The notes under the pieces were generated by a model. It did not search any database. It saw nothing but the letters and a program-made list of their open reading frames with translations, and was not told the origin of the DNA. Shown one piece after another: positions 20,808 through 31,900 of a stretch of DNA of 64,000 nucleotides; within the stretch, counting starts at the first letter, position 1, and each line of letters opens with the position of its first letter. The position numbers were made by a program, and so were the translations under genes. The DNA is from Furcasterigmium furcatum (taxonomy: Eukaryota > Ascomycota > Sordariomycetes > Glomerellales > Plectosphaerellaceae): NCBI GenBank assembly GCA_001599815.1, contig BCIA01000001.1, forward strand, positions 7,190,641 to 7,254,640, in the 5' to 3' direction.

Positions 20808-21836
20808 TTATACACGAGCATCAACCGCTCTTCTCAGGCTCTCCAGAGTCTCTGCCCACGTCTTCGCCCCCTCGCTACTCGCCCACTCCTCCACGAGCTT
20901 GATGCCCTCCAGGTCGCCTCGCATCCTGCCCTCATTCGTCGTGCCATCAAGAACACACGTCCTCCCCAGCGCCATGACGAGTGCATACACCACCACCTCG
21001 CTGGACACCTCAGCACGAGTTCCAGCAGCAGATCCCCCTCTCGCCCACTCATTCACCTCATCCCTCACGCCCCGAACAACCGCCGACGAGACCAGCCCCG
21101 GATTCCCCGTCAGCGTCCAGAAGCTCTGGAACACGACGCCCCTCTCCTCGCAGAACCTCCTCACGTCCTGCGCGTACGGCCCCGCCCCCTCGTCGCGAGG
21201 GTAGAACCGGTTCTGCACCACGGCCGGCTTCACCTGCGCGTGTTCCCAGAGGAACTCGAGCTCGGGCAGCGTGACGTTCGATATCCCCAGCCTCCGCACG
21301 GGGTGGGGCACGTGGCTCTCCATGGCTCGCCAGGCGCGGAGGGTCTGCTCGTCTGAGGCCAGCGGAGAGTGCAGGACGAGAGCGTCGAGGTAGAGGTTAT
21401 CCTGCTGCTCCTGCGAGGGAGGAGACGCGGGAGAGACGTCAAACGGGGTCAAGTTCCTGAGCGAGGTGGCGACGGATGAGGAGACCTGGTCCTCGAGCGA
21501 GTCAGAGGGGTCGTAGGGCAGGGGCGTCAGGGAGGGATCATGGCGCTGGGAGGGGCTGTATTTCGTTTGTACGTAGAGTTCCGCTCTCGGGACGGGGTGG
21601 GACCGGAGAAAGTCGCGCAGGCCGGCGCCCACTAGGTCCTCGCGGTAGTGCTTTGCCTGGGCGGCTGTGTCGATGCCGCGGAAGCCAGCAGCCAGGGCTA
21701 TCGAGACGAGGGAGGTGGTGCGGTCCTTCTTCCAGGCGGTGCCGTAGACGAGGCGGGGGATGGCGCTGGTGCCTTTCAGGGACGTAGCTGACGCCGGCGC
21801 TAGCAGAGGGAGGGGACTCGAGAGGGGCATTGACAT
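20808..21836 (-). CDS. Aldo-keto reductase family protein
   Basis: An intronless frame of 342 residues starting MSMPLSSPLPLL. It has the AKR (alpha/beta)8-barrel pattern: PRLVYGTAWKK at the first strand, GFRGIDTAAQAKHYRED with the catalytic Asp and the Tyr of the family, the Lys in ELYVQTKYSP, the His in LDALVLHSPL, GISNVTLPELEFLWEHA, and QNRFYPRDEG. In this subgroup Tyr lies eight residues after Asp (DTAAQAKHY), not five as in classical AKRs. It is an NAD(P)H-dependent carbonyl reductase of the cytosol with unknown substrate. It is divergently arranged, 754 bp apart, with a Gfo/Idh/MocA dehydrogenase, which suggests shared control and perhaps a shared sugar-type or aromatic-diol pathway. Confidence 0.88.
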   Translation of the reverse strand: MSMPLSSPLPLLAPASATSLKGTSAIPRLVYGTAWKKDRTTSLVSIALAAGFRGIDTAAQAKHYREDLVGAGLRDFLRSHPVPRAELYVQTKYSPSQRHDPSLTPLPYDPSDSLEDQVSSSVATSLRNLTPFDVSPASPPSQEQQDNLYLDALVLHSPLASDEQTLRAWRAMESHVPHPVRRLGISNVTLPELEFLWEHAQVKPAVVQNRFYPRDEGAGPYAQDVRRFCEERGVVFQSFWTLTGNPGLVSSAVVRGVRDEVNEWARGGSAAGTRAEVSSEVVVYALVMALGRTCVLDGTTNEGRMRGDLEGIKLVEEWASSEGAKTWAETLESLRRAVDARV

Positions 21837-22590
21837 GTTGGATTGGTTGGTTGACTTTGGAGTTTCTCCGAGATGAAAAGAGAATCACCGGGATGGTGGT
21901 TGATGTTGAGATTCGGGCCCGGCGCCGGGACCGGGACTACGTTTTCGGAGTGGGGCACTGAAGCCGTGAGTACCTCTTCCCAGGGAGGGGTAGATGACTG
22001 GAATACTTACAGAGATCCAGACAGCTGAGTGAAAAAACGAAGACGGGGTTTTGTTTCCCCGGAGTGACCGTTTTCAAAACCAAGACGGGAGGTCTCCTTC
22101 TTCTGTCGTCCATACGCACACATAAGTTCCCATCTCGTGGCGTCATGACATCATGAATCAGCGCCTTTAGCATTGAGCGCTAAAGCACCTCACCGTCGGC
22201 AGCTCCCCGACCGCCCGAACTCGAGGATAAAGTTCGGAGAAAACATCGCCTGAAGCCCTGACCGCGGGGTCACCACGTCCGAGATAAGCTCTACCCAGCC
22301 GCAAACATGGCGAATCAGGCCCGCTAGCCGGAATTATGTACCGGAGTAATGGGCGCAGAGCTGCAGCTAGCGGGATGTCGGCAACGGTTGATCCATTCTG
22401 ACGTTCAGGCTGCACTGTACAGCCGCTACGGTTGCGCGACGTGATGGAGAGCTACCCCGCCTAAACTGGCGATGACAAAATGGCGCGGGGTCCCAGGCGT
22501 TCAGGACGGGAGAAGTGTTGATGTTGTCTCAACGATCTCTTAGCAGCAACCAAACATCATCACAAGCTCCCAAATCAGTATAGAATCAAC
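21837..22590. promoter_or_regulatory. Shared divergent promoter of the AKR and dehydrogenase genes
   Basis: 754 bp between two start codons on opposite strands. It contains an inverted repeat CCCGCTAGC (22320-22328) / GCTAGCGGG (22366-22374), a shorter one CTTTAGC (22165-22171) / GCTAAAG (22179-22185), and two TCATGA palindromes (22143-22148, 22151-22156). These are candidate regulator sites; none is a motif I can assign to a named factor. Confidence 0.5.
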
Positions 22591-23818
22591 ATGGCTCCCT
22601 TCACCCTGCGTTGGGGCATCCTGGCCACTGGCTGGATCGCCGAGAGTGAGTCTTGCGCGCGCGAGTGGCTCACGGGCTGGTGAACTGACAGACGCAGCCT
22701 TCAGCAAGGATCTCCTCACCAACCCCGCCAGTCGCGACGTGACCGATGTCGAGCACAAGATTGTGGCCGTCTCTTCGTCCCGCGACGCCGAAAGGGCCAA
22801 GGCGTTCTTGACCAAGATTAACGGCGCTCACGATGCCAAGACGTACGGCTCTTACGCTGAGCTAGTCGCCGACCCCGACGTCGACATCATCTACGTCGCC
22901 ACCCCGCACTCCCACCACTTCCAGAACGCCATGCTGGCGCTGCAGGCCGGCAAGAACGTCCTCTGCGAGAAGGCGCTCACCGTGACGGCCGAGCAGACCC
23001 GGCGCCTTGTCCAGGTCGCCCGTGAGAAGAACCTCTTCTTCATGGAGGCCGTCTGGACGCGCTTCCAGCCGCTGAGCGTGAAGGTCCGGGAGCTCATCAC
23101 CAGCGGAGAGATCGGAACCGTGTCGCGTGTGTTTGCGGACCTGTCCTTCAACAACGTGGCCAGCGAGGACGGCAAGCTGTCGTTCCCCGATTCCAACCGC
23201 ATGGTCAACCCTGACCTCGCTGGAGGTGCGCTGCTGGACCTGGGCATCTACTCGCTCACCTGGGTGTTCCAGATCCTGTACCACTTGCAGCCGGAGGCCG
23301 AAAAGGAAAAGCCGCAGGTCGTGGCGTCCATGAACAAGTATCACACCGGGGCTGACGACAGCACCGTCATTGTCTGCCAGTTCCCCAAGCACAAGACCAT
23401 TGGCATCGCGACGACGAGTCTCCGGGACGCCAGTGACCCCACCGAGTCGGGCCACACGCCGTCCATCCGGATCCAAGGCTCCAAGGGCGAAATTGCTGTT
23501 GCGCATCCGGCCTTCCGACCTAACGACTACCGAGTTCTCAAGAAGGGCGCGGGTGATAAGGTCGAGGTCGTGGAGTGCCCGATTCCCAAGGATGCCGGGC
23601 GTGATGGCTGGGGTCACGGCTTCTTCTGGGAGGCGGACGAGGCCGCCAGGTGCATCCGGGACGGAAAGAAGGAAAGCTCCGGCATTCCGCTCGACGAGAG
23701 CATTGCCATCATGGAGGTGATGGACGAGGCGTTGCGGCAGGGTGGAGTGGTGTACCCTGAGCTCATCACGAGCCACGAGTTTGACGCCAACAGCCCTCTC
23801 AACAAGGGCAACGCCTAG
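22591..23818 (+). CDS. Gfo/Idh/MocA dehydrogenase (dihydrodiol / D-xylose dehydrogenase type)
   Basis: Exons 22591-22645 and 22692-23818 (46-nt intron with GTGAGT donor, CTGACAG acceptor) encode 393 residues. The N-terminal Rossmann fold begins LRWGILATGWIAEN, a G-x-x-A-T-G-x-I-A nucleotide-binding turn. The dinucleotide-domain marker that is normally EKP reads EKALTVTAEQ here, near residue 117. The second half is the alpha/beta substrate domain, with GGALLDLGIYSLTWVFQIL and a conserved-looking GWGHGFFWEADEAARCI. The order and length fit fungal NAD(P)-dependent D-xylose 1-dehydrogenase / trans-dihydrodiol dehydrogenase homologues such as Trichoderma XYD1, but the substrate cannot be fixed from sequence alone. 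It is cytosolic. It forms a divergent pair with the aldo-keto reductase. Confidence 0.88.
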
Positions 23819-25932
23819 AGGTAGTCAGGCAGGTACATAGATCTGTCAACTTTATGGTCTTGTCGGAACACCGATGTCATCTCCACGCGGACTGCCCACA
23901 TCCGCTCAGGCCACCTGAAACGTGTGGTGAAGGTGCCCATATCGGTAGCGAGGCTCGTGCGAGGCAGCGCCCGCCGTCAGTGCGGAGCGCAGCCCTATTC
24001 TATGAATGTATGTTGGCAATAACAGTTCATCCCAAAATGGCTCTGTGTTGGAGGGTTCGCGCAGGGAACAGACCCTGGAGACAGCGCTATAGTTGATGAT
24101 CCTAGAACATGTTCGTCCTTTGTCAATGAACCTGAATCGTACATGGAGCCGAGGGAGTCGGAAAGGCCAGGCCGGGCCAGGGCTAGTCCAGGGCCTGGAG
24201 GCGTCAAGGTATGACATGCGTGTCGCGGCGGCCGGGATGTCGAGGAGGAGATTGACGGCGCCTGCAAGTCTGTCTGATGCGCCGTTATGCGAACTGCTGC
24301 AGGCACGTTGTCGTGAGGTCCGAGCACCTGCATGCCACTAACTCGACAGGGGTTCAGGGCCGCGGAGGTGAGCGAAAGGAGAAGTGATGGGATGACAGGA
24401 GGAAGTGTGGGGATGCAAAAGGTGAATGCTAAGGTCGAGAGCAAGCAGGGGTTGGTTGAGCGAAGCCTGGTGATGTTGTCCGAGGGAGAAAAGGGGGATG
24501 AGAGGGACGGAGTTGGGCGCTTTCCTTTTGGGAAGGATGAATGGTACGTACCCGACCTTCCTTCGCTCCCGGGGAAGGCACGACTGATCTGATGCGTGGA
24601 ACACAAGGCAGGAATGGATGGAAGGTGTCAAAAGACGGCCCGACCCTGGCGCCGACCCCGGCATGGGCAGGTGCCATGCATTATTAGGTGCATGCTGCTG
24701 TCGGGAGAAGATGTTCCATTCTCTCACATCCACGGAACCTGCGGACAGCCTGACCTGGAGACAGACATCCACCAGCGCCCCAGCGCACCAATGCACGCAC
24801 AGATACGGGCGGGTTCTCGTAGCGATATTGCTGTCTTTCTCACGCAAGACATCTTCAGGTCACAGTACCACGCTGCATCGCACCCCGGGCGAGCCCCCGA
24901 CCGGGCGAGGACGATTCGTACAGCCCGTGACGGGCCCTGGTTCCTGGGCCTGGGTTACATCCGTCGTTAGGCGCACCCCTTTACTTCGCACACAGGCTGC
25001 TTCCTATTACGGCCGCGAGTACATACTTTCGACTCGGCCGTACCGCTCTGCGGATCGACCACGGTAGCACAGACCGCCAGTCATGTCTGTCCGCTGTACT
25101 TCGAGGTCGGGTGCTGCTGACAATGGCCTTGTTGACGGGACGGGATGCAGCCTCGAAGAGGCGCCCGAGACACTGGAACAATGGCCTTTCGCAGCCGTTG
25201 GGGGACTGGACAGCTAAAGTCCAACGGCGGCAGCGCGCTGTAGCGCCAAACCTTATCTGGACGAGCGCTACCCCCTTTTTCTTCTCCCTGCATCCACCAT
25301 GGCTTGAGCCGCATTGCTAATTTTCACCCCTCAGTTTAGCGACTCTCCAACGTCACTCGTGTCTTGCTAGAGACGAGCAACAGCCGGCCGCTCAAGCACC
25401 CGCGTCGCATCGCCAACGCGCTGAAATCCCATTTCGGCCTCCCGACGCCTCGCTGCAACATTGCCGCGTGACAAAAAGGGCCCCAGTCCAGCCGATCCCA
25501 GCATTGCGGTCGGGCGGCGTCGATCAAGCAACCCTGCCGGGGCCTCTCGACAGGGGCAGCGACCAGGATTTTCTGCCAACCGTTCCAGGGTTCGCTCACC
25601 TTCGACATACCTACTCAGCTCAGCGACCCAACCAGCCAGCCAACAGTCTCAGTTGACCACCACTCCAGCTCAGACCACGCGTGCCCGGCAGCCGGTCAGA
25701 CTCTTCTCATCAAACTCAGGACCAAGCAAACCTGGTCCACGGGCTCCAGGGCGGGCGAAGATTCCCTTACCGGAGAGGCGTGTCCGTACCTGCCGCTCAA
25801 CCGCCGTTCCGGTCTTGACGGTCCTCGCCATTCGGCGCCTCTCACGGCCCCCAAAGCGCAACGACAAATATCAAGCAAGGAGGGCTATAGACGGACTACG
25901 TACGCACGTAGGACTGACTGCCCCTTTTCATC
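23819..25932. other. 2.1-kb intergenic region, no gene seen
   Basis: Downstream of the dehydrogenase and upstream of the Trm9-like gene, both on the plus strand. Several frames of 80-200 codons overlap each other on both strands without recognisable content. The last 500 bp are probably the 5' UTR and promoter of the methyltransferase. Confidence 0.45.
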
Positions 25933-26904
25933 ATGGCGAGCGACGACGCGACGGCGGGCCCCGCGCCGTCCGTCCAACCAGCAGTGCCGAAACCGCCAAA
26001 GAACAACCCCGCGCCACCACCCTCGGCTGAACAGACTGCCGACGCATACGAAGCCACGCATGTCCACACCGTCTACGAGGCCATTGCCTCTCATTTCTCT
26101 CACACCCGCCACAAACCCTGGCCGCGCGTATCGTCTTTTCTCGACTCCTTGCCAGTCGGGGCCCTCGGCCTCGATGTCGGCTGCGGCAACGGCAAGTACC
26201 TCCGCGTCAACCACGGCCTCTTCGTCCTGGGCTCTGACCGGAGCGCGAACCTCGTTGCTCTCGCGAGGGAAAACGACGGCTCGGCAGCCGTGCAGCCCCC
26301 CAAGGCTTCCCAGCCAGTTCCCAAACGGAAAGGCAAGACCGCCAAAGCCTTTCAGGATAACCAAGTTGACTCTGCCACTGAACCTCCAAAGAGCGTGACA
26401 CCAACAACACCCGTCCAGAACGAAGTCATCGTCGCAGACAGCCTCTCGCTCCCCTACCGCTTCGCCTCTGCCGACTTTGCCATCTCCATCGCCGTCCTTC
26501 ACCATCTCTCCACCCCGGAGCGTCGCCGTCTCGGCGTCCGCGCCATCCTCGACTGCCTTCGCCCCGGCGGCAAGGCCCTCCTCTTTGTCTGGGCCCTCGA
26601 GCAGGGCTCAAGCCGGAGAGGCTGGGACGAAGGCGCCCCGCAGGATCAGCTCGTTCCGTGGGTAACCAAAGCCCAACCGCCCCCCAAGGCTTCGAAGCCC
26701 GAGGGGCAAGATCAAGCTGCAAACGCAGAGGGCGGCGAGAAGGACGCCACGTGGCACCGCTATTACCACCTGTACAAAGAGGGCGAGCTCGATGAGGATA
26801 TCCGCGCCGTCGGCGGCGAAGTCCTAGAGAGCGGCTACGAGAGGGACAACTGGTGGGCCATCTGCGCGAGGACCGCAGAGGACGTCGTCGTTCCTCCTGC
26901 CTGA
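25933..26904 (+). CDS. trm9: tRNA wobble-uridine methyltransferase Trm9 homologue
   Basis: An intronless frame of 323 residues. An Ala/Pro-rich N-terminus is followed by YEATHVHTVYEAIASHFSHTR at about 38-58 and RHKPWPRV, the Trm9/ALKBH8 N-terminal signature. The SAM-binding motif I is LGLDVGCGNGKYL at about 78-90, motif II SDRSANLVALA at about 100-110, then VIVADSLSLPYR and FAISIAVLHHLSTPERR, and RPGGKALLFVWALEQ. The C-terminal block HRYYHLYKEGELDEDI matches the family's end. Between the Asp of motif II and the VADS segment lies a 45-50 residue Lys/Pro-rich insertion, and a second one after WALEQ. Trm9 with Trm112 completes mcm5U in the tRNA anticodon in the cytosol. The opposite-strand frames are shadows. 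Confidence 0.92.
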   Translation: MASDDATAGPAPSVQPAVPKPPKNNPAPPPSAEQTADAYEATHVHTVYEAIASHFSHTRHKPWPRVSSFLDSLPVGALGLDVGCGNGKYLRVNHGLFVLGSDRSANLVALARENDGSAAVQPPKASQPVPKRKGKTAKAFQDNQVDSATEPPKSVTPTTPVQNEVIVADSLSLPYRFASADFAISIAVLHHLSTPERRRLGVRAILDCLRPGGKALLFVWALEQGSSRRGWDEGAPQDQLVPWVTKAQPPPKASKPEGQDQAANAEGGEKDATWHRYYHLYKEGELDEDIRAVGGEVLESGYERDNWWAICARTAEDVVVPPA

Positions 26905-27755
26905 TCTCCCAGGAGCTTCCGGCACGAACAAGAACATCACGATATACCAAACTTTGAACACGCAAAATGCAAAATCTATGACATCTCCTCTGCCTGCTGC
27001 AAATCTATCTTCGCATCGGTTCCGTGCAAAACCATCATTGCCAGGGGCGAGTATTTCATCACGCCCCGCCGCCATCCCTCGTCCCATCCCATTCCACGAG
27101 CGCCAGGCTTGTCCCTTGATGATGTGCTACAAAACAAATGGGTACTTCTTGTCCTCCAGGACTGGTATCTCTTCCTTCCCTTCCATAGTCCCTGCCTCCC
27201 AGCCCTCCATGCGGAAAAATAATGATGCAAACAACAGCAGCCGCTCCAAACTTTTCTCTCCTCCCATCTCCCTTCCTTCTGCCGCCACCACATGATGCTG
27301 AGAAAGAAAACGAGAAAGCAAAAACAAAACGCGATTAAAAGAGCCATGCCAAGAAGAATTACAAGCAGTGCCGCCCAGCGTCCATGCGTCTATTCTGCGA
27401 AGAGAACCCTCTCCCCGTTTCTGTTGACCTCGAGGGTCAAATGTTTGTTGTTGTTGACTTGATGTGTATGCATGAAATGCCCGCCTTCACTCCACCGCCG
27501 TTGGTATCGAGTCGCTGTTTGTATGTGTGTGTGCGGGGTGGTTCGTTGCCGTGGCCGCTCAACAAGGGGGTATGCGCAAACAGAAGAGTAGTGTTGTGTG
27601 GTCGTCTCGGATTCCATCCCATCCTCGCTATGCCGTGAATTCCATTAAATAACCAGGCCTCGTTCCCGTAAGATTCGTCGTCATCCCTCATCTGCTTCCC
27701 AAGGCCAGCGTGTCGATCCCCCTGACCAGGGCCAGGAAGGCCGAGAGCATCCTGG
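26905..27755. other. Convergent 3' intergenic region
   Basis: About 850 bp between the stop codons of the Trm9-like (+) and Myb (-) genes. It is somewhat AT-richer than its surroundings, with TTGTTG and TGTGTG runs near 27445-27535, as expected for 3' UTRs. No gene is seen. Confidence 0.45.
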
Positions 27756-28951
27756 TCACTGCAGTCTCTGCCTCTCCAACTCTTCCTGCCGTGGATCATA
27801 ATGGCGTCGTCGGCTCGTCTCCCTTGGCCCCTCGCTGCCGGGGCTGGCTCGTCGTTTGGCACCTGCTCCTTCGTGCGGCGGTGGGTAGTGGTATGTGGGA
27901 AGCAACGAGATTGTTCGGGGACTTGCAGACGCGCTTGGTGACGGGCCTGGACCCGGAATGCCTGTCGCGTAGGCGGGCGTGCTGTAGGCGCTGACGCCCG
28001 TCGTTAACTCGGCAAGACCTGGAAGTGATCCCGACCCGCGAGCCGGTGGGTGGTGTTGGATCGGTGCGAGGCCGGGGCCGCCTGGACCATGGCCCGGAGG
28101 TGGGTACCCTTCGTTCAGATCCGGCATCATGTGTGACATTGGTGGCGGAGGAGGAGGGGGAGGCAGGCTCTCACGCCTTGCCGACAGGGCTCGCGGTGGG
28201 ACAACAGAGATATTCGGTCCTCGGATGTACCGAGGGGGGGCGCCTAACTCTCGCGGGAGGCTTCCTTGAGACTGTGAGTGGGCGTGTCCGCGGGTTGGCG
28301 AGTTGCGGGCTCCGTGGGTGTTGTCGACGGCGGTCAGGGAAAAGGGTGTCGTGCCGGCCCGCCGAGCCATGTCCGCCTCTCCCAGTTGCCAGTGCATTGC
28401 TTCGGCGGCGCGCCATGGAACTGCAAGCTCTTCCGCTATCTTTGCCCACATTTCTGCCTTGAACCTACAAGATGGTCAGCTACCGCACCAACCTACCAGA
28501 CGACATCCAGTGCCGATGTCAAGGATTCGTACCTGTCATACAGCCGGGCAAGCTTTGTCTTGCGTTCCTCGTCCCACTCGCTTCGTCTTTCGAGGTAGTT
28601 CTGGTAGTGGAGTCGACAGCTGATGGCGCTCCGTCCCGGCAAACGTTTCGAGATGTCTTCCCACTTCATGCCACTGCCGCGGAGTTCAATAATCAGGGAA
28701 TCTTCCTCCGGCGACCACTTGCTCTGCTTCTTGGCTGGGGATTCGGAAGCGTGAGGTGGCATCGCCCGCTTGCCGCCCCCAGCCGGTCCGGGTGCTACCG
28801 GGGGCGCGACATACGGGGCGAACACCGGGGCGGGGGCCGTGGCCGCCGTGGTGAGGGCGTGGGGAGGAACAGAAGATGATCTTGATTGCTGGGCTGAAGC
28901 AGCCGTGGACTCATTCGAGTCGGAGCCCTTGAGAAGAGACGCGATATCCAC
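27756..28951 (-). CDS. Myb/SANT DNA-binding domain protein
   Basis: Exons 28533-28951 and 27756-28464 join (68-nt intron, donor GTACGA, acceptor TGTAG, phase 2) to give 375 residues. It begins MDIASLLKGSDSNES; a Pro/Ala linker leads to a Myb/SANT repeat at about 75-125: SKWSPEEDSLIIELRGSGMK and WEDISKRLPGRSAISCRLH. A second, more degenerate SANT-like helix set follows across the splice site (LYDR|FKAEMWAKIAEELAV, WRAAEAMHWQLGE). The remaining ~200 residues are Pro/Gly/Ser-rich, with eight consecutive Pro near residue 235, and end with a basic cluster and ERQRLQ. It is a fungal transcription factor of the single-Myb type acting in the nucleus; its targets are unknown. The upstream region is extraordinarily long and gene-free, which is common for developmental regulators. 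Confidence 0.85.
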
Positions 28952-31900
28952 GGTGAAGGTGGTTGGCGCTTAGAACCGTAAGGCGTCCTCTGGGTGCATA
29001 GGCGCGAGTGTCACGCGCCAGGCTCCGGTGCGATGTACTTGTAGTCAAAATCACTTGTCTGGTGCTGAGACGACGGTGGTTCTTCCGGAGATGGGCAAAG
29101 GCGCCAGTCGGCTTCCTTGGTCGCCGTGAAGCCTCTCTCTGGTGTCGGCAGAGGCTGGGTCAAGAAAGCCCCGGCGATGACGGTGGAGAGCTACCTGCCC
29201 GGACTGAAACAAGAAGAATATCTGGAGAGAATTGCGGGATGAAGGAGGGTACAGTTGCTGGATCCGAATGGCACGTCAAGAGGGCCAGAAGGGCCAGAAG
29301 GGCGTTCAGGTGTGAAGAGAGGCAGAAGTGTCAGAGTCAAGGGGTATCGTCCAAATCAATAAGGCGTCGCTCGAGCTTTTGAAGAGATCATGAACATGAT
29401 TGGCCCCCGGGGAGTGCTGGATATAACCAGTGGCTGGGATGAGCGGTAGGAAACTGGCGGCGTGCTGGCGGGATTACACGTCAGTCAAACCAAGCTGCGA
29501 GGAGACGTCGCCAGAGAAGAGAGCTTTTCTCAGAGGCATCGTTCGCCTTCAAGAAGTCGGTAGAGGCCAACGGACAGGGGACAAGCCGGTCGACGTCGGG
29601 AACCTGCGGTGATCCAAGGAGTGTGAACTGGAGGAAGAGGAAACTAAAAGGAGCCTAGCAAGGTAGGCAGTGGTAGAGGAGGGTGGAAGATGTGGTGGGG
29701 GATCAGAGAGAGAGAGAACCGGGGTACGTCTAGCGGTAAAAAGTGACAGAAGTGACCCGGACTCCCCTCGTAATGGAGCAAGTATCTTCAGGCGGAGACA
29801 TCAAAATAAGGAACGGGAGGAGGCGTAGGAAGGGCCAGGGGTGAAAGGGGGGCTGAAGGGGCGTGGGAAGAAGCACGATGGGTAGCTGCTGGGGAGGGCA
29901 GAGGCGGTACGGAGAAGCAACTGGCTGATCTTTCTCAGACCAGCCATATTAGTTGAGGTCATATAGGGGGCGAAATTCAGGCGCCTGAAGGTGTGCCTGG
30001 TGTTCGCTGAAGAAAATGTGATGCATTGGGGAGACGGACAGCTCATCGAATCGCAGGTCCAGCAGGCCAAGTACCTCAGGTTTCCAACCACGGCTAGGAG
30101 GGACATGGGGGACATGGATCGCAAGTTGAGCAAGCGCATGTGTGAATGAGACACACCCCCTTCAGGCGCACACAGGTGGTTTCCCATGTCATCGTTGCGC
30201 GCACACCCCCGTCCCGCTTAGCGCTGGGCTGTCGAGTCCCGGCCATGGGGCGGAACCTTGGGGGGGATGTGAAAGAAGCGTCCAAATAAGACGACGATGT
30301 GCTCGTGGCTCACTTCTGCGGTGAGTTCCACGAGATCCTGCATGCTCATGCGCTCCGATCACTGTTCGTTCCATCGCTCAACCCAAAACATTGACGCGTG
30401 TTTGGGCGTTTATCATGCTCAACGGCCCGCGGGCATGGCCGAAGGAGCTTGCTCCGAGCCACCCTGAGATCAAGGCTTGCGAGGAGAGGAGACATGACCA
30501 AAAAACGACGACCCGACGAGATCCGCGTGGCGCTTCATCCCGCGGCGGTGACGGAGCCGAGTCGTCGCTGGTCCTAGGGCACCCAGGCGCGGAGATGACG
30601 AAATGAGGGGACAGTCGCGAGCGTGCATTGCGAAGCAGAGAAATCTGAAACCCAGGAGCACCCTGCTGCACCAGCAGGTGTCCGGGGATACCCAGTCAGG
30701 CCCAGACCTTTTCGGAGTGTCGACGACAAGGCTTCACTGCAGGTGCTCGACCCGGCGTGCGGAGGGAACCATTCCAAAAGTCGACCAGCATGACGACCGA
30801 ATTTGGGACGGCTCCTCAGCCATCTTGCCGGGGTGCGCGCGCCGTCTCGTGATGGTCTCGCGAGCAGGGCATCGTTATGCCAGAAAAGCAAGACTGCGCT
30901 CTTTTCTCGATTAAGGATGAATTCCTCCTGGTCCAAGTTTCTTCTTCTGTTGAGCCACGGTCAAAGGTGCTCGGACGAACCTGGACATTGCGGTCCAAGG
31001 GCGTCATCCTGCTGGTCGCCGATCCCAGCAGGTGGCTGACCGGGGAACAATGAGGCTGCTGGGCCAAGCGCTCGCTCGCGAGCGCAATGCGAAGGTGCTC
31101 ATGTCTGTGTGTAATCCCGTGATGGCCGCCGGCCTGTGGTTTTTTTTGCTGCCGACGAGCGGGTGTCTGTGCGTGGGGCGTCATTATTAGATCCAAAAGA
31201 GAGACATCCTAATGACGGCCAAGGTCCGGGGTTGAGAATGACACTGGAGGAGCACGGCAGACCTGAACCATCAATGCCTTGCTCAGGGTTCACGCAGGGA
31301 AGACCCTTTCTCAGTTCTGTCCAAGTCACCGGCCCCGACCTCCCGCCCAGGCTGGGTTCTGGTGGCTGGTGACAACTCAGTGATTTGCCGCCCAGGCTCC
31401 CATCACTTGATTCCCACTGCCGATGTCGACCAGCAGCCGACGTCTTGGTCGAGTCGAATCGAGTCGAGCTGATGGCAGAAGAAGAATTGGCGGTCAAGGC
31501 GCAGCGGAGCTGCCGGGATCAGGGCTGCAAAGGTCCTGCATCCGGGCAGACGGCGGCATCGACGACGCTGAAGCCGAGTGGTCAGGCGTGCTCGGCGAGG
31601 GTGAGCATTGATGTAGCCTCGTTTAAGCCGCCACGAACTGTGATCGCCGAACTAGTCAGGACAGGTGTCAGTGCAGAGCGAAGGAGGCGCGCTGAGCCTC
31701 TGAGACGACGTTGCCGCCCACCCCTTTGGCTGTGAGGCATGGGCCTCGTCGTTGGGTTCTCAAGGCTCGTTTCCAGCCACACGTCAAAACCGCCTCGTCG
31801 CCGGCGGGTACGTCACGCGTGTTTGCTAGTCTTGGTTTGCCTCCGGCCCTCGGCGTTCGGTGGCTTGGTTGGTGCCCGAAAGGCCGGGTCGTGAGCAGCA

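Noticed and set aside
22862..23776. A 304-codon minus-strand frame across the dehydrogenase gene
   Set aside because: It is an antisense shadow of the Gfo/Idh/MocA coding exon; there is no recognisable protein.
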